NCBI GenBank assembly: GCA_005765155.1
Contig: VCCP01000007.1
Coordinates: forward strand, 1,319,501 to 1,383,500
From: Zelopaecilomyces penicillatus
Taxonomy: Eukaryota; Ascomycota; Sordariomycetes; Hypocreales; Pseudodiploosporaceae
Direction of reading: 5' to 3'
DNA: 64,000 nucleotides
Shown here: positions 47,569 through 61,838 of the stretch, in pieces
Numbering within the stretch: the first letter of the stretch is position 1
How the letters are laid out: each line of letters begins with the position of its first letter
Program-made: the position numbers and the translations under genes
Notes under the pieces: generated by a model
Databases searched by the model: none
What the model saw: the letters and a program-made list of their open reading frames with translations, nothing else
What the model was told of the DNA's origin: nothing

Positions 47569-49833
47569 CGATGCTCGCACCAGCGAGCTTGAGACTTTGG
47601 AAGCCATCTATCCGGAGCTCCGCCGGATTAGCGGTGATGGCTTCACATTTGAGCTTGAACTCCCTGTGGAACCTGTGGCTCCCGTGAAGGTCTTCTTTCC
47701 AGCTGCCTCTTCCTTGGCGTCAACTGAGAAACCAGAGGACCCCTTGTCAACGACACCAGCGTGCCCCGCAGCCGAGGCACCTGCTGCAAATGAGGAATCT
47801 CTTCAAATTACACATCTCCCCCCTCTTTTGCTACGCATCGCTCTGCCAGACGGATACCCGGAGAAGATCCCACCCCAGGTCAAGATATCGACCACCCCGC
47901 AGTGGCTCTCTGCCGAGACCATCACCCAACTTGAGGATGAAGGGCCTTTGCTTTGGGAGGAAATGGGACGGGACTTGGTGTCCTATGCCTACATTGATCA
48001 TATCCAACGGGCAGCCGAGGATGTTTTCGGCACTGCAACAGCAGAGGGCACTCTACAGATAGATCAGGAACACAAGCTCGCTGTCCTGGACTACGACATT
48101 GGGGCCAAGCGAGCTGCTTTTGAAAAGGAAACATTTGACTGTGGCGTTTGTCTCGGTATGTTGTCCACTGAAATCCAAGACCGCACTATGAACATGTGGC
48201 AAACAAAGTGATTCAACGCAGACTAACTGTGGCTTCTATATCAGATCCGAAGAAGGGGTCTAAATGTCACAAAATGCTTGACTGCGGACATATATTCTGC
48301 TTGCAATGCCTTCAGGACTTCTATAACGATGCCATCAGTGAAGGAAACCTGTCAACTGTGAGGTGTTTGTCGCCAAACTGTGCAAAAGAACGCGCCGCTG
48401 CTTTGAAAGCCTCCGCGGGTGATGCATCAGGTAGGGGGAAGAAGCCTGGAGTCTTCGTTAGCCCCAGTGAGTTATTGCAGATTGGCCTACTGGAGGATAC
48501 GGTCAAGCGATACGTGACTCTGAAGTACAAGACGGAGCTAGAGGCGGATAAGAATACAATATACTGCCCTCGCCAATGGTGTAATGGTGCCGCTCGCTCC
48601 AAAAAGCACAAGAAGCCGTCTGGTCTCGACTTTACTGAGTCGTTTGACGCCAATTCAGATCAGGAGGACGATGGCGATGGTGCCGACGCTAATGGAAAGA
48701 ATGGCCAAAGGAGCAAGAAGCCAGACAAATTTAACCCAGCGGATCTCCTAGCTGTGTGCGAAGACTGTGGTCTGGCCTTCTGCAGCCGTTGCTACCAGTC
48801 ATGGCATGGAGAGTTTGTCCGCTGCGCTCCAAAACGCGACCAGGGAGAGCTCACGGAGGAAGAGAAGGCTTCACTTGAGTATGTTAAACTACATACCAGC
48901 CCCTGCCCAACTTGCGGTGCGCCAGCACAGAAAACACATGGATGCAATCATATGATTTGCTCACGCTGTGATTCACATTTCTGTTATTTGTGCTCGTCGT
49001 GGCTCGATCCTGCAAATCCTTACCAACACTACAATCAACAGCAAAATGGAAAGGTCACCTCTTGCTACATGCGTCTTTGGGAACTGGAGGGAGGTGATGG
49101 AGATGATGTTGGTTTGGGCTTTATCGGCGGTAGACGAGCGGCTGCTGGACAGCATCAGGCTCAACAGCCCGATATCGACGATGAGTGGCGGCTGATAGAG
49201 GTTGACGAGGAAGACGAGCAAGACAGTGGTTCGGAGCTGGGGGCGGACGACGATCAGGAGCAGCACCTGGATCAGCAAGCTGGCCCTATCGCCGTTGCTC
49301 TAGAAGCACCTCTTGTTCTGCGGCTTATGGACAACAACCCAGGGCGTGGAGGAAGGCGAGCTGCAGGCGGTGATGGTGGCTTGCAGCAACCGCTTCCGGC
49401 CGCCCAGCCACGCGCGGCACACCAGGCAGCCCGCATTCAGAACCGCCCTGGCCAAGCAGAAAACGCAAGAGGTAATCCTCGCCCAGGCCGTGCAAGAGGT
49501 CGGGGCGGTGCACGCGGCCGTGATGTCCGAGGGAGAGGAGGACGCGGCGGCGGCGGCGGCGCCCGTGGAGGCGCCCCTGTTGCTGTTCCGGCCCGACAGA
49601 ACCAGCCAAGACAACCACAGCAGCAAGAACAACAGCAACAGCAAAATCAACTGCAGCCCCAGCCCCAGCCTCTGGTGGCAGTGGACAATGAACAAGATGC
49701 TGCTCCAGCTGATGTACTTGATGCGGCGCAAGAGGCCTGGGTCCGACACTTTGTCCAGCTAGCCTTGATGGATGCAGAAGATGAGATTGAAGGCGACTCC
49801 GACGATGACGGCGAAGGTTGGATTATTCGATGA
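47552..49833 (+). CDS. RBR E3 ubiquitin ligase with N-terminal RWD domain (RNF14/Itt1-like)
   Basis: RING-between-RING ubiquitin ligase, which passes ubiquitin through a catalytic cysteine. Exons are 47552-48155 and 48245-49833, 730 aa. Residues 1 to about 155 are an RWD domain (ELETLEAIYPEL). RING1 begins at C197-G-V-C200 across the splice junction and continues CGHIFCLQC (215-223). The IBR includes CEDCGLAFCSRC. RING2 is C422PTC425...HGC435NHMIC440, with Cys435 the expected catalytic residue. RWD plus RBR is the RNF14/Itt1 layout, linked in yeast and mammals to translation termination and stalled-ribosome quality control. The C-terminal 230 residues hold an acidic stretch, an RGG/RGR-rich segment (RGRGGARGRDVRGRGGRG) and a poly-Gln tract. 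That suggests RNA binding, unusual for this family as I know it. Confidence 0.93.
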
Positions 49834-52800
49834 TTGTGGTGTATACAATATGCTACGGCGAATGAATGCCATTTGGCAGCGGACAAAACATATACGGATA
49901 CCATGGACACAGTAGACTTATTCCAAAGCGGAAAATATGAGCGTGATGGCATGTTTTCTTACACAACATACAGAGACTTACTTTCTCTTGTGTGTTTGCA
50001 TTCATGATCGCATTCTTGCGGTACGTTGAACGATAGAAGATTGGCCACGATCTTCGAGAAACGTTGGTTGAAAACCACGACCTTGGATCTTTTTTTTTTC
50101 ATTAAACATTTTTTTTGGTTCATTGCAACCAATACTGTTGTCTACGTGTCAGAGCGGTATCGTGTTTTTTGACTACGTTCTTCCTGGATAAAACGGATTG
50201 CTAAGCGAACATATCATAGAGCGAGAAAAAACAAGACCAAATGAATAATATCGAAGGAACAATCTCAACTCTTGCGTGATATCAAGTAGCATAATTGTAT
50301 TCCCTGGTCGATAACAAACTTTGGTAGATGAAGACGTAAACAAACTACTCTACTGTGATGAGTAATAAATAGGTGCGAAGGATGATGGAATTGTTTGGCG
50401 AGTCCATATCTGGACAAATGGTGTTATCCCAGCCGTAGCCATCAACTTTACTGCTAGTTGGCGTTGTTTCACCCCGGAGAATGGCAAAGATCCTTCCGTG
50501 CCAACTGTCTCACTTTGAATCCCGTTTCCTGCCGCGCCACGAGAAGGTTCAGGCTTCCATTTTCTTCTGTCTGACCAAAACACGGCTGGCATCCCGCTCA
50601 AGTGTGGGCGAGCATAGACCACAATCTCACATTTCTCAGGGCGTGGCGGAGTAAGATATCGGGGGGCGTGCTGCATCATTTCTCTGACTGTCTCTCAATC
50701 TGTCTCTCACCCTCTTTTTTTTTTAAATTCTTCTTTTGCTTCTTCTTCTTCTTCTCATCTTTACGAAGTCTTCCGTGCGTGCCTGCATGTGTTAGTGCGT
50801 GCCACCGGTACCTGAGCGGGTTGCATCTGTTGACCTCGCGCAACCATATGTGGTGGGGGGATGGTGATAATTGACAAGAGGCAGTGCTAGTCCAAATCGA
50901 CTCTTGACAAATATGTCCACATAAGGCTCACGCAGAGAAAAAAAAAACCAGTTGTGTTACAGAATGGATCAAAGCGCAATGAGTTGGGATTCAGGGAAAT
51001 TCCCATAGCCACATAATGAGGATCCAACTTGCAAGAGTGGTGGTTGTCTTTACGGAAACAGCGGCAATCCTGTACAGGCATCATCAAGCCCATATTCAGC
51101 CATCAAATGGCTGAACGTGGTTCTGCCCCTCTCTCAGCACAGACGTCGACGGTAAGCTGTCAGAACCAGAGCGGTTTTAGTCAACCAGGGGGTGCAGATC
51201 CTGATACCCGACCAGACGATCGATAGTGGCGCCGGCTCGCTCCTCGACGCTTGCTACCTCTTTCGCTGTTGACTTTTCCGTTGCGTGGTGAAGAACCCTT
51301 TTGCTGTTTGGTTGTGCTACCTCGTCCATTCCGAACATGCCGGATCGGCTATAGTATCACAGGAGGAGCATCAGCACGGTTCGCCAAAGGCAGTCCGCAG
51401 CCAAGTAATATCCGTAATAGTTAGGGCCAGGTAAGCTGAGTGGGTGCGGCAAGCTCAGAAGGATGTCGATTCCATGCGCATGTGCGAGTAACTTGGAGGA
51501 TGCCGACCTCGTAAGTTCGTTCTCTGAATTCTAAGACATCTATCGAGCATAGTCGTACAAACATACAACTACTTGTACCATAATAATTAAGGGCCTGCAT
51601 GTGTGGGGATGAGATATGCCGCTACCCCAGAAGTTAACTCGTCACAAGCACTCGCTTGAAGACCTGCGCTGGGCTCCGTTACGGGCAGAAGCGGCCGCCA
51701 CCATGCCCAATCCTGTCACTAAACCCAGCTTACCTGCAACTTGTGCCGCATAACAGCATTCGACCTCCCTGTTTGGATGCTGACGCAGAAGGAAAGGACG
51801 GGAGAGGGCGAGACAAGCCAAATAGGCAAGACAGGCAAATCTTAATGCACGTTCGCACTGAAAATGGCGGTATAAACACTGGAGGACAAGATCATCGGTC
51901 CATGACAAGCTATCCAGGATAATTAGCACCGTTAGTTAGTACCTAGCATGGAAAGACTGTGGGCCATCCCCCCCCTCTCCCCTTCTATAACGTCAATCTA
52001 TAACGTTAGTAACTTTGGCGTTGTTGGCGAGCCCGCTTGTAGCCCCCCAACTTGGTATCGACTTCAGGTGCGCCATGCCATCTGATCCTTTCCAAATCAC
52101 ATACGCTAGAGACGCCATCCACTTCATCGTCGACGCCACGAGAACTCCTTGGCCCCCGCATTGGCCCTGAACAAGTCCCCCCTAACCGGCACATCATATT
52201 AATATGCCCAGGCCTATAATTGCAGCGCTCTGTGAGAATAACATAACGTACACCTACTGCATGACAGTATATGAGTCCATGGACGAGGAAGGTGGGAGGA
52301 TGAAGTGTGAGGATTTGAGACTAGCAAATGCATGTTACATCCTCAGCAATGAGCCGTTGCTCACGGGCATGATCTCTGGCTTGTGAAGTGAAGGCGGCCG
52401 TGGAAACAGCTTGGCAACCGTTGCTGCTTCTCGAAGTTCTGTTTCTCATTCTCTTTGCACCTGTAAATGTACGGCTATGCTGTTGGATGGTAAAAGTTTC
52501 CCTAGAGCTAGTTGAAGCAGTCTCCATTCTTTCTTTTGATCCGCATGATGGTTTGTTGTTGCTGCTTTGTTACTAAGGAGGCGCTCTATGTATGTGCTGG
52601 TAATCCACCAATGGCCGGGCTGAATTTCTAGCCTCGTGATCACACACCAACGAGGCCAAGTTCCCTAGGTGCCAGACAATATCACTTCGAATATCTTGAA
52701 ACTTATCAGTTCATGATCACGCAAATATTTGTCAGTCAGCTCTTTCAGACTGAAACGACAAATACTCAGCAAGCAATACAGACTTGTCCAGATGAAACAG

Positions 52801-55800
52801 AGCAAAAAGGACCAGGTCATTTGAGCCTAGCATGAGTCGTCCACCTCATTTAGTGTTAGATACCTACTGAGCGCTCAATCTATGATAGCTACCTGTAAGG
52901 GACCACTAACCTTTAGTTAATATGCCAAGCACATCTGTAATAAATTAAGGTATTCCGCGTGAGCGCTCATAAATCGGATATGAATAGGTAGTTCGTGCGA
53001 CCGAGCCAGGCATGTGGCACACCATACCGAATGGTCACGTACAACTTATTTCCACATGACGGGTTGAAAAGCATTCCTTTTGCTGCTGTAGTACAAGTAG
53101 GTACGGAAGACCAGGCCGGCATGTCAACAGCCCATTTTGTGTGTTCATGGCCAAAACTGGCGGCTATGCCTTGACTATCCTTTGTGTGCAAGCTCTATAA
53201 CCTGTTTAACGAAACAAACGATTAGTCCTCCACTTGAACCAAGACGAAGCGTGCTTGCAGCGAGGGTTGTTATTTTGATGTGGATTCACGCGCAACGAAG
53301 AGCAAATGATGGACTTGTAGGGGCAACAACTTGGGAGGTGCATCTCCACGTAGTTACACCCTGGCCTCAATGACACCTAAAATTGCTCTTGCATGGTAGC
53401 TTGACGATGATCCCGGGGCTAATAGCTTGGTGTTTTGTTCTCACACTGTATGGATACTTCAGATTCTCTCAGACTGATTAAACAAGTCAACCAAGTTTCC
53501 TGCATAATGACACAATGCTCTGTGGCAGATCCGGTTCGCGGTGCCGCTGTGCCCGAAAGAATCCCTCGGCCGTTTACCACCGCGGCCGACGTTATTAGTC
53601 TTCACGCTTTTAGAACCGATTTGAGCAAAAATGGTGCATAGGTAGTTGATGGCCTTTGACTGAACGAATGAGAAAGGTGGCCCACCCTCCTTCCCACACG
53701 GCCACTCTGGTGTCACAGCAAGCAAGGCTTTCTCGGCCGAGGCGGCGAACTGGCCATGGGACACCAGCAATGGTGACATTTGCTGTGACCCTCCCATTCT
53801 TGTTGGATAGTAGTATGCGATAAATAGGCGCCAGCTTTGAGACATGATAAGAGAAAGCTGCCTGTGATTACGCGCTTGAGGCGCCTAAGTCTGTGATGGG
53901 CAATCCAGCTCACGAGACACATCTGTAGCAGTGGCTTTCCAGGCCATTTCTCTAAAAAATAATGCGACAAATGCATAGGGGCAAAAAAGAGGAGAGCCCC
54001 TCTCGACATCATGTTTTGACCACAGTATATCACCGTGGTGACCTCAATGCGAAGTAGAATGGCAATCCCATTGCATGAAATCACCTAGCTATTATTCGCG
54101 CAAAATGGATATGACTGGCGAGCCATGCCTTTCGGTTGATAGAAATGGTATTGCCCGCTCGGCTTAGGAATCACCCGAGGCCGAGGGCCGCTTCAGTTTT
54201 CACTGATTTCATATGCCCTTCGCTCATACTTTAATCAGTGTGGTCTTCTGTTTGCATCATCCCTTTCCTTGGCGCAATGAGATGTAGTGGCGTAGCGTCT
54301 CAAGAACCATGAAATCCCAAAAAAGACAAGTCCTTGCTAGCACCCATGACACCAAGCCCGTCTTGAAAAGCCGCCAGATTAACCACCAGCCACCGCGGGG
54401 GCGATTCTGCGAGTCAACGGCGCCGCTTCAGACCTAACACATACTGTAGTGCCTGCTCTAGATACGGTTAAAAGCCAACAGGGGGCATGCAGCACTTAGT
54501 GGCCCACTCATACATAGTTGTAATATTCCTCCGAGGTTGCAAGTTTTAGAGCTAGATAATTTGACGCATCGACGCTAACGCCGGCTCTAAGCACCTCGGC
54601 CGCCGGCTTGCCAGGAACTCGTTGAACAGCGTACAAGAGACGTCGGAAAAAATCCACCCTCCTATGGACGGCGCAGCCACGGAGATCAACGTCCAGAACA
54701 GGTGGTCATGCCGGAGAGACAAGCCCTTCATCAAGGCCCTAAATTCTTTTATTTTGTAGAGCAGGGCCATATAGGTTAACTTCCCGAATAGCCTGCTACA
54801 TGGGGGCTCGTTGGTGAGTACGGAGAAATGGGAACTGCACTGCACTGCGCCTCCCCATGATCCATCGTCACAAATAAGCTGGCAAACCATGGTAAGGCTT
54901 GTGTGATACCATGTTCCAAGCTATGAGTATTATTGTACATAACACACTCAACCTTCTCACGGAGTTGTATTGAGCTGTTCTAGGAAATGCTTTGCAGACC
55001 GAAGATCTGCACTTCATCCAAGCGCCGTAGATCAACAGGCCAAGCGGTGGTTCCCGGCAAGGGATGCGACACAGCACGCACATGTCCGTCATGTTTGGCA
55101 CACACGCGATGATGGTGGAATTGTTCGGGGGTGGGGGAACGTCCCTGTGTGGCAATGAGCGTGGCAGCGTGGCATTGACCAAGACAATGACTTGACCAAG
55201 ACCAAGCCTTGGATACAAATTGATGGCGGCAAATAACATGTGTGTCTATCCTGTATGTAGGTCCCGATATATACTGCAGACAAGGTTACCAACCGATGAC
55301 ACCGGTTCGTGCGAGTAAAGCGCACTTCGAAGTGCCTATTCAGTTCACAAGTGTGTGTACTAGATGTCCGATATTTTTGTAGGCCAGTAATATGAGATAT
55401 TCCCACACTCCCCCTGAAGACACCATTACCAGTAAGATCTAGGCGTCCTGTGCTTTAACTGGATTCCAGAGTAGGAGGTTAGGGGGGGGGTGGGGGTGGG
55501 GTGCGCGCGAATCACAAGTATTTGAGTGACTATAATTAGCCGTTTTAGTAAAGTGTTCTCTAAAGGGCATCGTGGATAAACAGCCGGAGTCCTCTCGGAC
55601 GAAGGCCGAGAAATCGCTTTCCTTGGATGTGGCACAGGAGGAGACAGAATGACAAAATGCATGAGAAGTCCCTCACAGACGGCACACGGCGCCATCTGCA
55701 ACCCTTGAACTCGTACCAGATTATGCAGCAGTTTTATGCTGTCGTCCATAATCTCCGTCAGCAATGTTGAGGGTCATCCTTGCAAGAACGTAGCAAAGGG

Positions 55801-58800
55801 CGACGCCGTGCCAGATCGGTACGAGACAACCGATTGAACGTCAGTGGCTCATCAGCGGCCCTGGCCCCCATCCATCACTCGGTTCACAAAGCCCCCAGCG
55901 TTCAAGTTGTGGGACAGACAGTTCCGGGGGTAACAGCGCTGGCAGGCCTTCGCGTGGGATGTCAAGGATCTGGGCGATAACAAGCATATGGGCGGGGGGA
56001 GCGACACGGGAAGTAACCCTTCTGTACACTGCCATCAGCGCCATCACGATGATAGACAGGCTACTTTGGACGGCCAGATCTCACCAAGTGGCTCTCACCC
56101 CGGACAGGCCCCTTATGGTTACATCGTCGTGAGAGAAAAGGCCCGGTGCGGTACAACGCAAGGTGTACCGTCCGTCAAGGTGGCATTGGAGCGGCCCCCT
56201 TGAGCTTATCCATCCTGTGGCAGCCGCGATGAAGTACATTTGTTACGGGCAGCGCTCTCGCTGTTGCTCTTGATAGAATGGAAAGAACGATTAAGCCGGT
56301 GCAACAGTGGGGAATAAAGAAAGAAAAAAGTCAGAGCAACATGATCATGGCGATAGAAGGACTGCGCTTGTGGAAATGCAAGAGGTTGTCACTCCGTTTG
56401 GAGAGCACACTGAAAGACAATGTACGGTGCCAAACGGATTCGCGACAGTGCTGACGGAAAAGGTAGGTGAGCCTCTCCAATAATGTGTGGTTTCCCACAC
56501 CGTGTGGGATGCGAGGCAGGTGCGGCCGTATTATTACTACAGTAGGTACGTATGATAATGATCGCCTACCCGTAATAAGAAAGAATAAGGCAAAAGTTAG
56601 GATGCACTGGCCCCCAGGCTGGGTGCTACAGTCCATTTGTCCACTGCTTAGGTACCTAGTACACACCAACAAGCTTGGTATTAGAGGCAGCGGCAACGTG
56701 TGTAGACAGTTGAGTAAAATATAATTATCAATATGTTTAAGCCGAAAGCCTCCCATTTTCCGCAAGATTGAAACGGCAGGGCCAGAGCCAATATTGAGAA
56801 TCATCATCGTGCCGTAGGACAGGACGGGAGGAATGAATCAAATGTCTTGTATTACTCCATGGATTCACGTTGTACATGGTAATGCAAACATGTGCTAGTG
56901 CAAATGACAGCACTATTTCTGGCATAAAATGCACATGTGGGTGCCCAGAAAGCTACTGTGCCAGTCGACCTGGTGGATCCGCACGGCGAGCGTGCCGGAT
57001 ACGACAGTGAAGTGTGGTGGTGGGTGATAGAGTTGCGCAGATGCCTGCAAGGAGGCGGTAGGATGTCAAACAGGGAGGGAGTAATAAGCTTGAACAACGG
57101 GAATCTGAAATACTGGTGCAATCGTCCCATCTTGCATCATCGTCAGTAGATCCTCGTGTAGATGCTCACGTGCGCAACATGCTACCTGGAAGCGTGTAAG
57201 CCGGATGACAGCTGTTTGCATGTTAATATGTCACGATGAATACATGTTCTGGTCAAGCGAACGCTGCATGCTCATCTGTTGACAAGTCATCTGATAAAAC
57301 ACATGTTTTGATATCCACATTCGGCGAATAAAGTAATAATCATTTGATTTGTACACGGCTCGGAAAGATAATTGCATCTTACCATGACTCATTGTCAGTG
57401 GCTTATATGAAAGCTATTATATTTAAACCCGGCCTCTTCCGCTGTTCTAAGAGCAGCGTTTGCCGTATCCTCTTACCAGAGTATGCTGGATCAAGTTGGT
57501 CCCTGTCTATACTTGATGCCTGTATTCGGCTGTTCGTAGAAAGAGAGCTCCGTGCGGGCAAATGAACCCATCGAATATCCACCAGCCAGTTGACCAAAAG
57601 TGTAATGTCAGCGCCAGTCTGTATAGCAGGTGTTTCTCCGGAATGCCTGGATGAAATATCCCCAGGATTGGCGATGTGATGATGTTGTATTACTACAGTA
57701 GCACCCGTGCACAAAACACGCCCGCCTGCACCTGGCACAGGGACCTGAACCTGGAGCAGGATCGACTGTTTACCTGCCTTAGTTCCTGCCTGTAGGCACC
57801 CAGATTACCCAGACGCTGGGCCGCATTAGACTGACGGTGACATCAGGTGAGGCGGCAGCCAAGAGTGACCAAGGCTAGCCCGTTGACTCGGACTGATATG
57901 GATTGACGCGGATCATGATGCGCCATTTGGGGGGACATTCTTGTGTTCTGCGCAGGGCCAGTGCAGGTACCTACCTACGGCAGTACCTGTAACAGTAAAG
58001 TACCCTGCCTCAGTGCTAAGGCACAGTACTACGGTGGTATTGGTCCTTCGCGGGGTACCTGCCTTACGGGGCGGTGCGGGGGCATGGCAACATGGTCAGG
58101 GTTGAGTCAGTGTTAGGCCAGGGTTAAGTGTGTTAGAGGCACTTTAGCTTCTGCAAAGCGCAGGACTATACAGGGGCCGTCACACGGGGTCAGCACGCTG
58201 TTTTCAAAGGTGTATGTAAGCTGTCTTGGCTGTGTGGTCTGGCTGTGAAGGGGATCAAAGGAACAATATCCTGAAAACTGCCAATACAGGCGTAGGGTAT
58301 GCCTTCTATACATGTATCTCTCTATTCTGGCTCTGAAATCATGCCGGAGGCAAGATCATGTTGTTAGGGTGCAAAACTCTGTTCATAACTCCGCACCTCA
58401 TTTCGTTCGCGATAAGAGGGCTCTCCAACTCGACAAAAGGCCAGCATGACATTTGTAAAGGTCTGTGTACACCTACAGCGAATATAACCTTGCAGGTGCT
58501 TGCAGTCGGCACGGGCTTCCCTCATTTGAAATGGGAAAACTAACACAGTGTGTTTGCCGCACCTCGATATGTGACTTTTTGGCCTTGATCCGCCCGTGGC
58601 ACTACTTGTGAAAGCATCTAGCTCGATTGTTTGATATACTGGTTGTCTTGTTTGTGGTTGTACCGTAATATCCTTACAACCAAATGCCAACCACTCCGGT
58701 ATTTCAGTGGTAAAATGTTTTGTTTCTTGAAGGTTGTCAGTCATCTACCGAGACGCACACACTCGAAAAACGATTGGTACGTAATAGGTCCATGGGCTTG

Positions 58801-59600
58801 GACAGACTGTCTGCACAGTGGTAGGGTTACTTCCTCGGTCTTTCGTCCCGTCAACAGACCTGGGGACTGCCAGGTGCCAGTTCCAATGCCTATCACGCGG
58901 AGCTATCCTGAAAGGTGGTGATGGTTGGTAGCAGTATTTGAGAAGACTGGATAGGGTTGCATTATGGCTACAGTTGGGTCAATCCATTTGCACGTTCGTT
59001 TGTGGAAAGTAGATGATCATATCCACACATACTACTCGTACCCCGGAGAAGCTGGAGAACCTCCGCAAAGACAAGTTTTCGATGAGATCCGATTATCGTA
59101 CACTTAGTCTTTCAGCACTGACGCTAATCAGTCCACATCAAACGTCCGATGCACACGGTGCTCTTGCAGTGGTCGCGGCATGGCCGGGGCATGACGTGAG
59201 GTCAAGTGGCGTTTTCATTCACTAGAATGAGTTGCAGTCACGACAGACAGTTTTCTCGCGCGTAGGCTTAGCAGAGTCTCCTACGTAGGGTCCAAGACAG
59301 TTGGATGTTCTGATGTCTGGCTGGAGATTCGCGGTTGAAACGATGTTCAAAGTATCAGAAGTACGAGGCAGTCGACCCAAGGCTTAGAACAGTTGGTGGC
59401 CAGGCGTTATACTTGATAGGCCCCCGAGTTTATCTGTAAACACAGTGGCGTACCTACTTTTGCCGCAGTCCCCTGTCCCTGCCCTAGCTTCCCCATTCGG
59501 CAATGCATGCTTCTGCCTTAGGTGTAGGTACTAATGTACAGATATGTGCCTACCTTAGGTAACACATTGGGTGGCACTTGCCTCTGCATCTTGGAGCACC
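49834..59600. other. Gene desert, left part of the 14-kb right-hand gap
   Basis: Only short, overlapping ORFs on both strands. Poly-T (50092-50100, 50110-50117) and (CTT)n runs (about 50733-50755) occur in the first kilobase. TAC/GTA words occur near 56535, 57690 and 57965-58065. No domain, tRNA or transposon protein was recognised. Confidence 0.5.
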
Positions 59601-59878
59601 CATAGGTCCTCATGCCATCTCCACCTTTGGCGCTCTGCTCTGCTCTGTTGCGTTTCTCCCTTCTGCACCGTTGCGCACTTGGACGCCACGATTTTGACGA
59701 TTCCAAGACACGGCCTGCAAGAGTCGACGAATCAGCTGCCACGACGGCCCGACCACACGCGCTGAAGAGCAGACCGGGCGATTTTCAACGGCACTTTTCC
59801 TGCTGGGGGCTTGCATGTGTCTGCCTGCGCAGTGTGCATGCGCTTTCCAGTTCTTGCTGGTGGTGTGCATGTCTGAAA

Positions 59879-59914
59879 ATGTCCCAAATGTCTCAAATGT
59901 CTCAAATATCTCCA
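59879..59914. repeat. Nonamer tandem repeat, ATGTCTCAA, four units
   Basis: Four units at 59879, 59888, 59897 and 59906, with C/T and A/G changes. Translated in one frame it reads MSQMSQMSQIS. No domain is recognised around it. Confidence 0.85.
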
Positions 59915-61828
59915 AGTCTGTGTCGTCTTGCCCGTCTCCATCTCCGTCCCGCGCGAGGCGCGCTTCAAAGTCGCTGCTGGTGGCGTGCCTCCGTCTCCTG
60001 TCCGTCTCCATCCTCGGCGCCCCCCGTGCAAGAGCCGTGTCCTCTTGAAATCAGGGGCACGGCAAGCCTGCTCATGATCTCACAACTACTGCTAGTAGCT
60101 TCAGTTCCACGATGGCCATTCCCTAGGTTATGCTTGAACAGGCTCGTGGCTCATGGCTCATAGCTAGTCTAAGCCCCGATGGCGATGGCGTTGTGCGCCC
60201 CACCGCCGTGCTAACCGGATTCTGCCCTTGTCCCAGAAGCCATATTCGCAGCCATCCAACCATCTAGCTTTGCTGGACTCTGCAGTTTATCCCTGATCCC
60301 TCCCATGATCCCATCACATCGCCCCCCTCTTCCACCCCGCTCCACTCTGGGCTCACTTGTCCTGTCGGCGATAGTAGCGAAGACCCCGGTGGCCCGTCAA
60401 AGGCCAATCCGCCGCGGCCGCTCTCGAATGCCGCCACTAGGGGGCATCTGACAATTCTTCCTTAAGCGCTAGAGCCTAGTACGTACCTGCGGTAGCCACA
60501 CTCTGATCGGATGGGGGCTGCTGCCATGGTACGGACGCTAGCTGGGCCGCAGACTAGAGCAGTTCCCTGGTCTTCCAAGCATACATGCATGCTGCACCAG
60601 CTTTCTTACTACTCCTTTGTACCTTAACTATCTTTACAGTTATTTTCTCTCACCATATCTGGCTGTGAAGCCACGCCCCCCTTCGCCTTCGCCGCAGCGC
60701 TTCTAGACGGGGAGACTCGGGTCGGCTGAAGCGAAACATAGGTGATTTGAGTTTTCTTACAGGTAACAACCTATATTTCGTTGCCATCAACTTTATTTGA
60801 CTCCCATGTTTGCTTGTTCGCATTCATTCTTTTGATCATTCCCCCTAGGACGTTTTGCGGGGTAGCCGGCTGACATTTCGTAACCTTTGAGTAGAATTCG
60901 AGGTACAGAACAATGTGTTTGCGCAATTCTACGCCTGCTGCGTGTCTAGGTATGCCAATGAAAAGCGAACAAACACTTGCGCAATCGTGTAAATCTCTCA
61001 TGTAAGCGCATGTACGCGCTCGTGCGTGCAATGGGGTGGTTGATTTAAAACTGCGACTAGAGTCGCTGCCTGACATCTACAACTATTACTGTACTTTGTA
61101 CTGTATCTGTATCCAGTATGTCAGGGATCGCCGCCCGCTTATATGAGTACCCCTGCCTCCAGCAAACTCCTGAACCAGTATTTTGTCCTGAACTAGATTT
61201 GTGGGGGGTTTCTGTTGTTGCTAACCTTGAAAAACGTGCTTTGGTTAGCTTCTTGCATGTGTTCTAATTTTTTTTAGTTTTTTGGAATTCCACCTACAGC
61301 TGGGTTATTGTTGCTCTGTGCTACAGGTCTGAGAGCTCACATCTATATCAACCTACCCTGGTCCTGGCAATGCTCGCTGAGTCCCTCTAGGTACGTTGTA
61401 CTGCTCACAACGGCCGTCTTCTAGAAGAGTGCGGGCCCCCAATGTGTCTCCCACTGCAAGAGCTAATGGCCTTGGCTTCCAGGCCTCGGAGCATTCTGCC
61501 TCAATGCATCACATCCTGCGTACGCTCATGCCTACGTGCATATTCTCTGTAAATACGCGGGCTCGCTCCTGCGCGTTGTGTGTACAAGCCGTGTCGGCGG
61601 AGGCATGATGTTTTGTTGTCCATCGCTCTGTTGAATGTTGTTTAGTTCGTGCTGGCCATGGTGCCCTTGCTCGGCTTGGGAACTGCCCGGACTCGAAGCT
61701 TGTCAAGATGGTCCCCGATGCTCCACCCCGTCCCCTGTCTGTCCACTCTCCGTTGTCCCCATCTGGTGCGTCTGGCCTTACCGAGTAACCTCTGTCCTGT
61801 ATTGTTTCGAGGCCAATGTGCGGCCTTG

Positions 61829-61838
61829 TACGGAGTAC
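61829..61838. repeat. TACGGAGTAC dispersed word
   Basis: Exact copy of the core of the word at 25437. Confidence 0.6.

Noticed and set aside
54552..54890. 112-codon minus-strand ORF
   Set aside because: No family recognised and no intron or promoter support.
59612..60163. 183-codon plus-strand ORF containing MSQ repeats
   Set aside because: GC-rich segment open in several frames on both strands; the repeat is a DNA nonamer and no domain is seen.
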